Shown here piece after piece: positions 45,322-54,060 of a stretch of DNA of 64,000 nt. The DNA is from Pedobacter suwonensis. Lineage in GTDB: Bacteria; Bacteroidota; Bacteroidia; Sphingobacteriales; Sphingobacteriaceae. Below the pieces are notes generated by a model. That model saw nothing but the letters and a program-made list of their open reading frames with translations. It did no database searches and had not been told where the DNA came from. The stretch's first letter is position 1. Every line of letters begins with the position of its first letter. Made by a program: the position numbers and the translations under genes. The stretch spans positions 62,001-126,000 of the forward strand of contig NZ_FOJM01000013.1 of the NCBI RefSeq assembly GCF_900111825.1, written 5' to 3'.

Positions 45322-46551
45322 ATGTTAAAAAATTATTTCAAAATCGCCATAGCTGTTTTAAAAAGAAGGAAATTTTTCACCTTCATCAGTTTGTTTGGCA
45401 TCAGTCTTACACTAACCATCTTAATGGTAGCCACTGCGCTTGCAGATAAAATGTTTAATCCGGGATATCCTGATTACAATCAACATCGTTCGCTTTATGT
45501 TGAACGTATAGAAATAAAAAATACCAAGGAAGGTTGGGTGAATATGAGCAACCTGTCGTTTTATTTCTTTGAACATTATGTTTCCAGGTTGAAAACGGTT
45601 TATAAAATGGCCATTTCATCGGATCAGAGATCATCTAATGCTTATCTGAACAATAAAAAGCTGGTAATAGGTTACAAATACACCAATGCAGATTACTGGA
45701 ATGTTTTATCGTACCGGTTTTTGGAAGGTAAACCTTATGGTGAAAGGGAAATTAAAAGTGCAGAACGTGTTGCCGTGATTTCTAAAAAAACAAAAGAAGC
45801 TTATTTCGGTGATCAAAAATCGGTAATTGGCCAATACATTTCTGCAGATAACATTAACTACCGGGTAATTGGAGTGGTTGATAATGTTTCAGGTGCTGTA
45901 CGCAATTTTGCCGGCGATATGTATCTGCCTTATACGCTTGCAAAAGATATTAAAGATACAAGACTAATGGGGTCATATAATGCCGTGCTTTTAGGCCGTA
46001 CAGAAACTGATGTGCCCAGGATGAAAAAAGAGTTTGCCCAAATGGTTGATAAACTGCCAATCCCGCCAGATTTTAATAAGATTTATTGCAATGCAGATGG
46101 ATTTAAAACCAGTGTTGCCCGTAGAATAGCAGGAGATTCGACCAGTAACGGGATCACAAAAGTAATCACAATAGGCGGAATTTTTGTACTCCTTTTTTTA
46201 TTGCTTCCAACCATGAATTTAGTCAATATCAATATTACCCGGATCATGGAGCGCTCATCAGAAATTGGCGTACGCAAGGCTTTTGGTGCTTCATCAAAAA
46301 CACTGGTTTACCAGTTTATTGTAGAGAACCTGATTCTCACTTTTATTGGAGGCATTATAGGGGTCTTTTTATCCGTGCTGGTTATTTACCTCATCAACGA
46401 ATCAGATTACATATCAAGCTTTAATCTCACCATGAATTTAACGGTATTGTTTTTTAGTCTGATTACCTGTTTTTGCTTTGGATTGATCTCAGGCGTATAC
46501 CCGGCATGGAGAATGTCGAAATTAAATATTGTTAAAGCATTAAAGGCTTAA
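45322..46551 (+). CDS. FtsX/MacB-like ABC permease 1
   Basis: 409-residue inner-membrane subunit: one N-terminal helix (~20-40), a large periplasmic MacB core domain (~45-280, with VISKKTKEAYFG and YRVIGVVDNV), then three helices (~285-310, 330-360, 372-395). The coupling segment ERSSEIGVRKAFGAS is typical of FtsX domains. Starts 8 bp after the ATPase gene. Confidence 0.92.
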   Translation: MLKNYFKIAIAVLKRRKFFTFISLFGISLTLTILMVATALADKMFNPGYPDYNQHRSLYVERIEIKNTKEGWVNMSNLSFYFFEHYVSRLKTVYKMAISSDQRSSNAYLNNKKLVIGYKYTNADYWNVLSYRFLEGKPYGEREIKSAERVAVISKKTKEAYFGDQKSVIGQYISADNINYRVIGVVDNVSGAVRNFAGDMYLPYTLAKDIKDTRLMGSYNAVLLGRTETDVPRMKKEFAQMVDKLPIPPDFNKIYCNADGFKTSVARRIAGDSTSNGITKVITIGGIFVLLFLLLPTMNLVNINITRIMERSSEIGVRKAFGASSKTLVYQFIVENLILTFIGGIIGVFLSVLVIYLINESDYISSFNLTMNLTVLFFSLITCFCFGLISGVYPAWRMSKLNIVKALKA

Positions 46552-46569
46552 TGCCTCAAAATAAAATAT

Positions 46570-47751
46570 ATGTATAAACATCTGTTTAAATTAATATGGA
46601 ACAAAAGGAGACAAAACTTCCTTTTTCTGTCTGAAATTCTGATTTCCTTTCTAGTTGTGTTTGCTGTTTTTTCATATTTAACCTATTACTATAAGAATTA
46701 TATCAAGCCACTTGGCTTTGATTATAATAGGGTTTGGTCAGTTAGCTATAATGGTGACCGGTTATCGAAAAATGCTGATTCGCTTGGTATTTTTTATACC
46801 AATCTAAACAAAGCACTACAAGCAATGCCAGAAATTGAAGCGGTAAGTTTTTCGAGCTCGAATTATCCCTATTCATCCAGTTTTATAAGTACCGGATTAA
46901 CGCAAGGAGGAAAGAAATTCAATAACATTAGCGATTTTAATGTGGGAAATGATTATCAAAAAGTTTGGAGTGTTAAACTCGTTGACGGGAGATGGTTTAC
47001 TCCGGAAGACCTGATCAGCAAAAATAAAGGAATTGTTATTAACGAGACCTTTAGCAAAGAGCTGTTCGGAACCGCAAAGGCTGCTGGAAAGCTAATTGGC
47101 GATTTTGATGATAAAAATAAATTCAAAATCATAGGTGTTGTTAACGATTTTAAGGCAAATGGTGATTTCTTGCCTGCGAACAATGTCATGTTTAGTCAGT
47201 TGGATACAACAAATTTGAAGTGGGCGAGTACCCTTTTAATAAAGGTACGGGAAACTGCCGGTGCCAGTTTTGAAAGCAAGCTATATAAGTTTATGGCCAC
47301 AACGATGCGCAGTGCAGTCGAAATTCAGCATGTTGATGAAATGCGCAATGCCAAAAACAAGGAAACCATTATCCCGATGTTATTGTTCATCATCGTTGCG
47401 GGTTTCCTGATTATTAATGTTGCCCTTGGTCTTTTCGGCGTGTTGTGGTATAACATTAATAAACGGAAAGGCGAAATTGGCCTGAGGCGGGCAATTGGTG
47501 CAAGCGGCGTTTCCGTGTCAACTCAAATGGTACTCGAATCATTAATCTTAGCTACAATATCTGTTCTGATCGGCTGTTTCTTTGCTGTTCAGTTTCCGCT
47601 GTTAAACGTATTTGATATAGCTTCGAGCGTTTACCTTATTGCCATTTTACTCTCTGTTTTATTTATTTATACATTGGTTATCGCATGCTCCTTATATCCG
47701 GGCAGGCAAGCTGCTGCAATTCATCCGGCCGTTGCACTGCATGAAGACTAA
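46570..47751 (+). CDS. FtsX/MacB-like ABC permease 2
   Basis: 393-residue paralog of the preceding permease with the same layout: helix at ~17-37, MacB core (GIVINETFSKELFG, FKIIGVVNDFK), then three C-terminal helices, with KRKGEIGLRRAIGAS as coupling motif. The pair most likely forms a heterodimer with two copies of the ATPase. Low similarity between the two suggests old duplication. Confidence 0.92.
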   Translation: MYKHLFKLIWNKRRQNFLFLSEILISFLVVFAVFSYLTYYYKNYIKPLGFDYNRVWSVSYNGDRLSKNADSLGIFYTNLNKALQAMPEIEAVSFSSSNYPYSSSFISTGLTQGGKKFNNISDFNVGNDYQKVWSVKLVDGRWFTPEDLISKNKGIVINETFSKELFGTAKAAGKLIGDFDDKNKFKIIGVVNDFKANGDFLPANNVMFSQLDTTNLKWASTLLIKVRETAGASFESKLYKFMATTMRSAVEIQHVDEMRNAKNKETIIPMLLFIIVAGFLIINVALGLFGVLWYNINKRKGEIGLRRAIGASGVSVSTQMVLESLILATISVLIGCFFAVQFPLLNVFDIASSVYLIAILLSVLFIYTLVIACSLYPGRQAAAIHPAVALHED

Positions 47752-47767
47752 ATGGTTAACTTCGTAT

Positions 47768-49141
47768 ATGATTTTAGTAGTTGATGATGATATTGCCGTT
47801 AGAACTTCCATTTCACTTCTCTTAAAAGGGGCGGGCTACGAGGTTATTCCTGTTGATAACGCTTTGCAGGCTTTTGAGGTGGTAAAAACCCAAAAGCCTG
47901 CACTTGTGGTACTTGATTTAAATTTTTCTATTGATACCTCGGGAGAAGAAGGCATGAGTTTGCTGAAAAAAATCAGAACTGTTGATGCTGGTGTTCCGAT
48001 TATCTTAATTACCGGCTGGGCAAGTATAGAACTTGCTGTGCAGGGGATGAAATTCGGCGCAAACGATTTTATTAATAAACCATGGAATAATGAACACCTG
48101 CTGCAGTCGGTAGCTACCTTATTAGAAATTAATGGTAAAAAACCGCGCTCGCGAAGCAGAAAGGAACTGGATAAGAAATATAATTTTAAACAGATTATAG
48201 GTGAAGATCCAACCTTGCTGAATATTCTGGAAACCATTGGTCGCGTAGCTTCAACCAATGCGTCAATATTGATTACAGGCGAAAGCGGAACGGGTAAGGA
48301 GCTGATAGCAGAGGCCATTCACGAAAACAGCAACCGCTCGGGCAAGCCTTTTGTAAAAGTTAATCTGGGCGGAATTTCATCTTCGTTGTTTGAGAGCGAA
48401 ATGTTTGGCCATGTTCGCGGAGCTTTTACTGATGCCCGTTTCGATAGGACGGGCAGGTTTGAAATGGCAAATAAAGGAACCATTTTCCTGGATGAGATAG
48501 GCGATCTGGATGCAGCAGGTCAGGTGAAGTTATTAAGGGTTTTACAAGACCGTACGTATGAAGTTTTAGGCAGCAGCCGAACTAAAACAGTTGATACCAG
48601 GGTAGTTTGTGCAACAAACAAAAATTTAAACGAAAGGGTAGCGTCAGGCTTGTTCAGGGAGGATTTGTTATACCGTATTAACCTGATCACTATTCATCTA
48701 CCCGCGTTAAGGGAAAGACCATCTGATATTCCCTTGCTGGTTAACTTCTTTATCAATAATCTGAAAGAAATTTACGGTAGGGAAGCGTTATCAATAGCAC
48801 CCGGTGCCTTACGCTGGTTACAGCAACTGCCTTTGCCCGGTAACATCCGCCAACTTAAAAACCTGGTTGAGCGAACGGTACTGATCAGCAGTACAAATGA
48901 ATTAACGATTGATGATTTTCAATCACAGTTAAATTTGTCACCATTAAAAAGCGATAATGTCAGATTGCCCGGAGTAGGTACCATGACTTTAGACCAGATG
49001 GAGGCAGAAATGGTTAAGCAGGCCATGAATTTCCATAAAAACAGAATTACAAAAGCCGCGGCATCATTGGGGATTACCAGGAATGCCCTTTATCGCCGTT
49101 TGGAAAAATATCAAATTCCATTTCATGAAACTGAAGACTAA
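47768..49141 (+). CDS. NtrC-family sigma54-dependent response regulator
   Basis: 457-residue transcription activator. A receiver domain (MILVVDDD; phospho-acceptor Asp 50; conserved Lys in NKPW) is followed by an AAA+ domain with Walker A GESGTGKE, the sigma54-contact loop as GAFTDA (~217-222, rather than GAFTGA; a variant I believe is common in this phylum) and Walker B IFLDEIG. A Fis-type helix-turn-helix (ITKAAASLGITRNALYRRL) ends the protein. The frame is open 43 codons upstream into the permease gene, but ATG 47768 starts exactly at the receiver fold. Probably activates the sigma54-type promoter at 41871. Confidence 0.93.
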   Translation: MILVVDDDIAVRTSISLLLKGAGYEVIPVDNALQAFEVVKTQKPALVVLDLNFSIDTSGEEGMSLLKKIRTVDAGVPIILITGWASIELAVQGMKFGANDFINKPWNNEHLLQSVATLLEINGKKPRSRSRKELDKKYNFKQIIGEDPTLLNILETIGRVASTNASILITGESGTGKELIAEAIHENSNRSGKPFVKVNLGGISSSLFESEMFGHVRGAFTDARFDRTGRFEMANKGTIFLDEIGDLDAAGQVKLLRVLQDRTYEVLGSSRTKTVDTRVVCATNKNLNERVASGLFREDLLYRINLITIHLPALRERPSDIPLLVNFFINNLKEIYGREALSIAPGALRWLQQLPLPGNIRQLKNLVERTVLISSTNELTIDDFQSQLNLSPLKSDNVRLPGVGTMTLDQMEAEMVKQAMNFHKNRITKAAASLGITRNALYRRLEKYQIPFHETED

Positions 49142-50390
49142 GTATATTCTGTTTATCGTTATTCTTCACCTCATCTGCCTGATGATGAGCTATTTCATTT
49201 TTGAGAAAAACAAACTCGTATTTATGCTGGCAGAGGCATTTGTACTGGTTTCTGTTGTTATATCAATCAGCCTTTATAAGCAGCTAGTCAGTCCGCTTAC
49301 CTATTTAAAACAAGGCATTGCAGCCATAAAGGACCGTGATTTTAACGTTAAATTTTTATTGACCGGAAAAAAAGAGGTAGATGAGCTTGTGGATGTCTAT
49401 AACCGCATGATTGACGAATTGAGAACTGAGCGAACAAAGCAGGAAGAACAGCATTTTTTTCTCGAAAAGCTTATTCAGACTTCCCCTACGGGAATTATTA
49501 TTCTTGACTATGATGGGCAGTTAAAGCAGATTAATCCAAAAGCGTTGGAAATTACAAAAGCGAATCCTGATATGCTCGAAAATCAGATCCAAGGTATGAA
49601 AACCGGAACATCAAAAATGCTCCGTACAGATGGATTGCATACCTACAAAATTCAAAAGTCGAGATTTATGGACAGGGGTTTTGAGCGGATTTTTATCATG
49701 ATGGAGGAAGTAACGGCAGAAATTTTTGCAGCCGAAAAAAGTGTTTACAGTAAGGTGATCAGGATGATGGCGCATGAGGTGAACAATACAGTTGGTCCCG
49801 TAAATTCAATTATTAATACGGCATTGGTACAAGATCATTTATGGCTGGAAGAGGAAGAGCAGCTATTAAAAAATGCCATGAAAATTGCTGTTGAGCGTAA
49901 CCAGAACCTAAATGTATTTATGCGGAATTTTGCCGATCTGGTTAAACTTCCGGCAGCGAACAGAAAGAAAACAGATCTGGTAGAACTCCTCAAATCGGTG
50001 TCAGCATTAATGTATTTCGCTGCAAACGAAAAAGAAATCAGGTTTGAACTGGACTTACCAACCTCATCATATTTTATTGTCGCCGATGTTGAACAAATGG
50101 AACAGGCCCTGATAAACATTCTTAAAAATTCAATTCAAGCGATAGAAAGCAACGGCGTTATCCAGATAGAACTAAATTCTGCTAAACACCAGCTCAATAT
50201 TTACGACAATGGAAAAGGTATTTCTGAGGAAAATGCAGCGCAACTTTTTAGCCCGTTTTTCAGTACGAAAAAAGATGGACAAGGGATTGGGCTAACCCTG
50301 GTTAGAGAAATACTGCTCAACCACGGTTTCGATTTTTCTTTGAAAACGGTCAGGCCGCTTACCGTATTTACCATTCAACTGGCTGGATAA
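49125..50390 (+). CDS. NtrB-like membrane histidine kinase
   Basis: 421-residue sensor kinase. Two membrane helices (~5-22 and ~27-46) leave almost no periplasmic loop, so it probably senses within the membrane or from inside. A HAMP linker (KQLVSPLTYLKQGIA) and a PAS domain (~105-190) lead to HisKA with His ~217 (MAHEVNNTVGP), typical of NtrB-like kinases. The HATPase has NILKNSIQAI, DNGKGIS and GQGIGLTL boxes. ATG 49125 overlaps the regulator gene by 17 bp, indicating coupled synthesis of the pair. It resembles kinases that guard cell-envelope or efflux functions (inference). Confidence 0.92.
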   Translation: MKLKTKYILFIVILHLICLMMSYFIFEKNKLVFMLAEAFVLVSVVISISLYKQLVSPLTYLKQGIAAIKDRDFNVKFLLTGKKEVDELVDVYNRMIDELRTERTKQEEQHFFLEKLIQTSPTGIIILDYDGQLKQINPKALEITKANPDMLENQIQGMKTGTSKMLRTDGLHTYKIQKSRFMDRGFERIFIMMEEVTAEIFAAEKSVYSKVIRMMAHEVNNTVGPVNSIINTALVQDHLWLEEEEQLLKNAMKIAVERNQNLNVFMRNFADLVKLPAANRKKTDLVELLKSVSALMYFAANEKEIRFELDLPTSSYFIVADVEQMEQALINILKNSIQAIESNGVIQIELNSAKHQLNIYDNGKGISEENAAQLFSPFFSTKKDGQGIGLTLVREILLNHGFDFSLKTVRPLTVFTIQLAG

Positions 50391-50625
50391 TTATATCCAA
50401 AAATAATTACATTCCCCCCGAATAAGTTTTGCTGATTCCTAAATGAAAAATAGCCAGGCTACATAAGTATGTAGAAAGATAAACAAGGTCATTGCAGCCA
50501 TTAACAAATCGCGTGCTGTGAGCACCTATATAAATCTTAACTGGTCCTGGCGTCTCGCTAATACCCGAATATAACATCCATCTGTCCGTAGTCTTGTCTG
50601 GAAGCGATCATGAGGTGACTGCGGT

Positions 50626-51213
50626 TTACAATAAGTCAGTGAGGCTACCACGCTCCTGAATAATTCTGTACAATTCCGGCCAGATATTTTCCGCCGCGAT
50701 CTCGTATCCTTCTTTAAGCGGGTGAACACCATCGTACATATTCAGTTCCCGTATGCCTGCTACATTTTTTAAAAATGACGGTACCATCGAAAGGCCGTTT
50801 TTTTCAGCCAGTGCCGGAAATATACCAGAATAATCACTTTGATGCCAGCCGGTTGCCCAGTCTGGTAATTCGATGCCCAACAAGAGTATGGATGCCGACG
50901 GACAGCTAGTTTTAACTTTGTTGATGATGAGCTGCAGGTTGGATCGGATCAGCACAGAACTAATGCCGCGTAAAAAGTCATTGGCGCCAAGTTCAAGGAC
51001 AAAAATCGCTGGGTTTTCATTCAGGACCTGGCCAAGTCTGGATAGGGCAGAAGCCGTAGTATCACCGCTTAGGCCTGCGTTAATTACAGTGTATTTTAGT
51101 CCGAGCTCTTTTAGTTTTGCATTGGTGAGGGCTGGGATGGATTCAGAGAAAGGGTCTTTGAGACCGTATCCCGCCACCAGGCTATCGCCAAAAAAAACAA
51201 TTTTGTTCTCCAT
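50626..51213 (-). CDS. TesA-like SGNH arylesterase/lysophospholipase, cytoplasmic form
   Basis: 195-residue SGNH hydrolase with all four blocks: FGDSLVAGYG (Ser 11), LSGD (Gly 50), GANDFLR (Asn 79) and DGVHP (Asp 161, His 164). It most resembles TesA/arylesterase proteins, but lacks the signal peptide that TesA normally has: Met is followed at once by the first beta-strand. It begins directly at the base after the SDR stop on the same strand, so both genes form an operon. The 235 bp after its stop show no gene I trust. Confidence 0.85.
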   Translation of the reverse strand: MENKIVFFGDSLVAGYGLKDPFSESIPALTNAKLKELGLKYTVINAGLSGDTTASALSRLGQVLNENPAIFVLELGANDFLRGISSVLIRSNLQLIINKVKTSCPSASILLLGIELPDWATGWHQSDYSGIFPALAEKNGLSMVPSFLKNVAGIRELNMYDGVHPLKEGYEIAAENIWPELYRIIQERGSLTDLL

Positions 51214-52203
51214 TTACCATTTCCTTTTGATGAGTAATGCACCGAGTAATAGCCCAGCCCCCAGAGCCACATACTTACGGTGCGCTTTTGGTTTTCCCGG
51301 AATTCCCCATCCGCCATGTACCGAATTGCCATAGGCTACAGGACTGAAAATATTACCATTTGTTGGCGCAATGGTTTTGGCATGTTTAAGGTAGGTACGG
51401 ATCACGCTTCCGGCGATGGCAGTGGTCAGGCTTGGGAACAGGACACGGGATAAGCGCATCAATATGGAGAAACTGCCTACCATTTTTTCAGATCTGGGAT
51501 TGAGCGAAAGTTTGAATACCTCATGGGCCAGGCGGTTAGGGTCATAAACTACCGGGCCGGGTTTGAGCACTTTGCCGGTATAATTGGCCGCATGCTGTAT
51601 GCCGGGCGTATCAAGAAAGCCGGGAAAGGCATCACAGACATGGATATTAGGATATTCCCTCAGTTCAGATTTTAATGATGCGGAAAAGCCGCGAAGTCCG
51701 AACTTAGCAGCAGAATAACCTGCACCAAAAGGTACAGGCAGGAACCCGCCGATGGAGATATTGTTGATCAGGATTCCGAATCCCTGTTTTTTAAAATAGG
51801 GCATAACAGCGTGGGCACCATGCATATAACCTAAAAGATTGGTTTTGATTACCTGCTCACTGACCTCCATGGGTGTCTGGTCGAAACTGCCAATAGCAAG
51901 TACACCTGCATTATTAATCCATACATCAATACCTGTACCGATCTTTACTGCTGTTGCCGCCAGGTTGAGCACCTGGTGATAATCAGCGGTATCGCAGGCG
52001 ACGCATTCTGTCGCACCACCAGCATTTTCACATTCAACAGCGAGGTCTTTTAACGCATCGATATTCCTCGCAGCAATCACCACCCGATCGCCATTTGCCG
52101 CAAAAGCCAGGGCGATGGCCCGCCCTGCACCGCTGGATGCGCCGGTAACAACTACGGTTCTGATGTTTGCTTTTATGTTTTGATCCTGTTCCATATCTAC
52201 CAA
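51214..52203 (-). CDS. Short-chain dehydrogenase/reductase with C-terminal tail
   Basis: 329-residue NAD(P)-dependent oxidoreductase. Rossmann motif TGASSGAG (20-27), NNAG (97-100) and the Ser 150/Tyr 163/Lys 167 catalytic set are complete. Beyond the ~250-residue core is an extension ending in a short hydrophobic stretch (YVALGAGLLLGALLI) and KRKW, a possible tail anchor that would place the enzyme on the inner membrane. The substrate is unknown. The esterase gene abuts its stop, suggesting linked lipid or ester metabolism (inference). Confidence 0.85.
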   Translation of the reverse strand: MVDMEQDQNIKANIRTVVVTGASSGAGRAIALAFAANGDRVVIAARNIDALKDLAVECENAGGATECVACDTADYHQVLNLAATAVKIGTGIDVWINNAGVLAIGSFDQTPMEVSEQVIKTNLLGYMHGAHAVMPYFKKQGFGILINNISIGGFLPVPFGAGYSAAKFGLRGFSASLKSELREYPNIHVCDAFPGFLDTPGIQHAANYTGKVLKPGPVVYDPNRLAHEVFKLSLNPRSEKMVGSFSILMRLSRVLFPSLTTAIAGSVIRTYLKHAKTIAPTNGNIFSPVAYGNSVHGGWGIPGKPKAHRKYVALGAGLLLGALLIKRKW

Positions 52204-52660
52204 AACCGCCTTTAAAAGGTGAATGTTTGCGTAGACCTCATTTTGTTGCGAAGTTTTTTGATATTATCCTTCTCGCGGGTAATACTTAAGTTAGTTGGAA
52301 ATGGTTGGTTTGAATGTACTTCTTTCGTTTTTCTGCATATATATTCCATAGCTTATAACTTGCTGATACCTGGCTAAGTAAATAATTCCGGTTTGACAAG
52401 ATTTTAAATGGTTAAGATGAATAGTATATTGATTGTAGTTTTAAAATTACATACTTACATTTAAGTATTTTTAATTTATGTATTATTAATCATTTTTAAA
52501 TACTCCTTAAAATTGTAGATTTACTTATTCGCAAAAGCTTTTCATCATATTTAGTGCTGATCCAGATCGCAGATAGATGTCCTTTATGCCAGTTGCAAAA
52601 GCTTTAGTTTGTGTAGTGAGTGGTAATATTTACATTTTCAATTTATAAATTCTCAAATTC
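52204..52660. other. AT-rich divergent intergenic region
   Basis: 457 bp between the minus-strand SDR/esterase operon and the plus-strand lipase-like gene. It must hold promoters for both directions, but I find no perfect TAnnTTTG element; TAGATTTA near 52517 is a one-mismatch candidate for the plus strand. No coding or RNA gene is recognised. Confidence 0.5.
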
Positions 52661-54034
52661 ATGGAAAATCCATCTCTTGATGCTTATCAACAGGTCTTTG
52701 GACTTGCGTGCATCGCTAACCGGGCCGGGGGCTACCACGGTACCGGTACCGATTTACAGCTGCAATTGCAGTATGAATTATCTTTTTACTTAAATGGTGT
52801 TCCGCCTGTTGAGGTAATGGGGCAAACCAAACCTTCTGTAGCCGATAAATCGGTGACTTCGACACTTGGCGACTGGAGATTGGTATGGGGACCCGCACTC
52901 ATTGAGGAGACGGATCAAAATGGAAAGCCTACTGGTGTTGCTGATAATGCCTTATTTGTTGCGCATTGCGATGCGGTTGCTTACCCAGGTGGCCCGACTT
53001 TGCCAACTTACGTTGTAGCCATAGCAGCAACTAATCCGGCTTCGCTTTACGACTGGGAAACCGAGGATTTTTCGGTAGCTCAAGTGGTAAACTGGAAAAA
53101 TTACAATCCGGCACAGTTTTCGCCATCGGCTTATAATGGAACTGATCCCTATATCTCCAATGGAACTGCAACAGGTATTAAAATACTGCTCGGACTCATT
53201 AGTCCCTCCAATGCAGCATCTCCTGATACCACACTTGAGGCCTTTATTGCGAGTTTGAATCCCGACCGGAAAAGTGCAATCGTATTTTGTGGACATAGCC
53301 TGGCAGGTGCACTTTCACCAACGCTGGCCCTTTATTTAAAGGAGCAGAACAAGCTAAATGCATTTGATATTTCATTGGTTTACCCTACAGCCGGACCTAC
53401 ACCCGGAGAGAGCGCATTTGCCAGTTTGTTCAATAGTACATTCCCTCCGCTTCCTCAGGGATGGGTTGCACAGACGGGTGATTACCAGAGCTGGAATACA
53501 ATGCACTGGAATACATTAGATGTTGTGCCACACGCCTGGCAGGAAGCAGACTTGCAGCAGATTGCCGAAATCTATGGTCAGTCAACCAATTTTCTGACAA
53601 AAGAAACGCTTAACACACTTCAACGACTGCTGATTAAAAGGGCCGCAACATCGGGAGCAACCTATACCAGAATACAGAACCAATCTCTGCCCGGAACGCT
53701 TCAACATTCAGATCGATCCACAGCAAAGATCAGTACCCCGCCCAAGACTATGAAAGATTATATTACTCAGCTCATCCTCCAGCACGTTAATCTTTATTCG
53801 GGTATACCGGCATACCAGGACAGTCCAGCTGTAAAAGGCCTCATTCTGCCACAGCCTTTGCCGCAGCCGGTTTATAAACACGATAAAAAGCTTGTTCCTG
53901 GTGTCAAAGCTGTCACAGAGTTAGAAATGATTATTAGGATTATGGAGCAGATTCTGGCCTGGATAGCATCTTATGCTGCTTCAGTGGATGGGACACGGGT
54001 TAAAGAGGAACAAAGAAATGGTAATAAAAAATAA
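52661..54034 (+). CDS. Class 3 lipase-like alpha/beta-hydrolase, variant Ser elbow
   Basis: 457-residue protein without signal peptide. The nucleophile elbow IVFCGHSLAGALSP contains Ser 213 in a GHSLA context; class 3 lipases normally read GHSLG, so the last Gly of GxSxG is replaced by Ala here. HWNTLDVVPHAW gives a plausible Asp, with His further on. The C-terminus (~395-440) is helical. It may hydrolyse lipid or ester substrates in the cytoplasm or be exported by another route. The amidohydrolase gene follows after 26 bp in the same direction. Confidence 0.7.
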   Translation: MENPSLDAYQQVFGLACIANRAGGYHGTGTDLQLQLQYELSFYLNGVPPVEVMGQTKPSVADKSVTSTLGDWRLVWGPALIEETDQNGKPTGVADNALFVAHCDAVAYPGGPTLPTYVVAIAATNPASLYDWETEDFSVAQVVNWKNYNPAQFSPSAYNGTDPYISNGTATGIKILLGLISPSNAASPDTTLEAFIASLNPDRKSAIVFCGHSLAGALSPTLALYLKEQNKLNAFDISLVYPTAGPTPGESAFASLFNSTFPPLPQGWVAQTGDYQSWNTMHWNTLDVVPHAWQEADLQQIAEIYGQSTNFLTKETLNTLQRLLIKRAATSGATYTRIQNQSLPGTLQHSDRSTAKISTPPKTMKDYITQLILQHVNLYSGIPAYQDSPAVKGLILPQPLPQPVYKHDKKLVPGVKAVTELEMIIRIMEQILAWIASYAASVDGTRVKEEQRNGNKK

Positions 54035-54060
54035 AAATCAGATTAAATAGCTCCTTACTA

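Noticed and set aside
47639..47767. 43-codon upstream extension of the NtrC-type regulator
   Set aside because: It lies inside the permease 2 gene in another frame; the receiver domain starts exactly at ATG 47768.
50526..50732. 68-codon minus-strand frame overlapping the TesA-like gene's 3' end
   Set aside because: Arg-rich shadow frame that partly overlaps a well-supported gene; no domain or signal visible.
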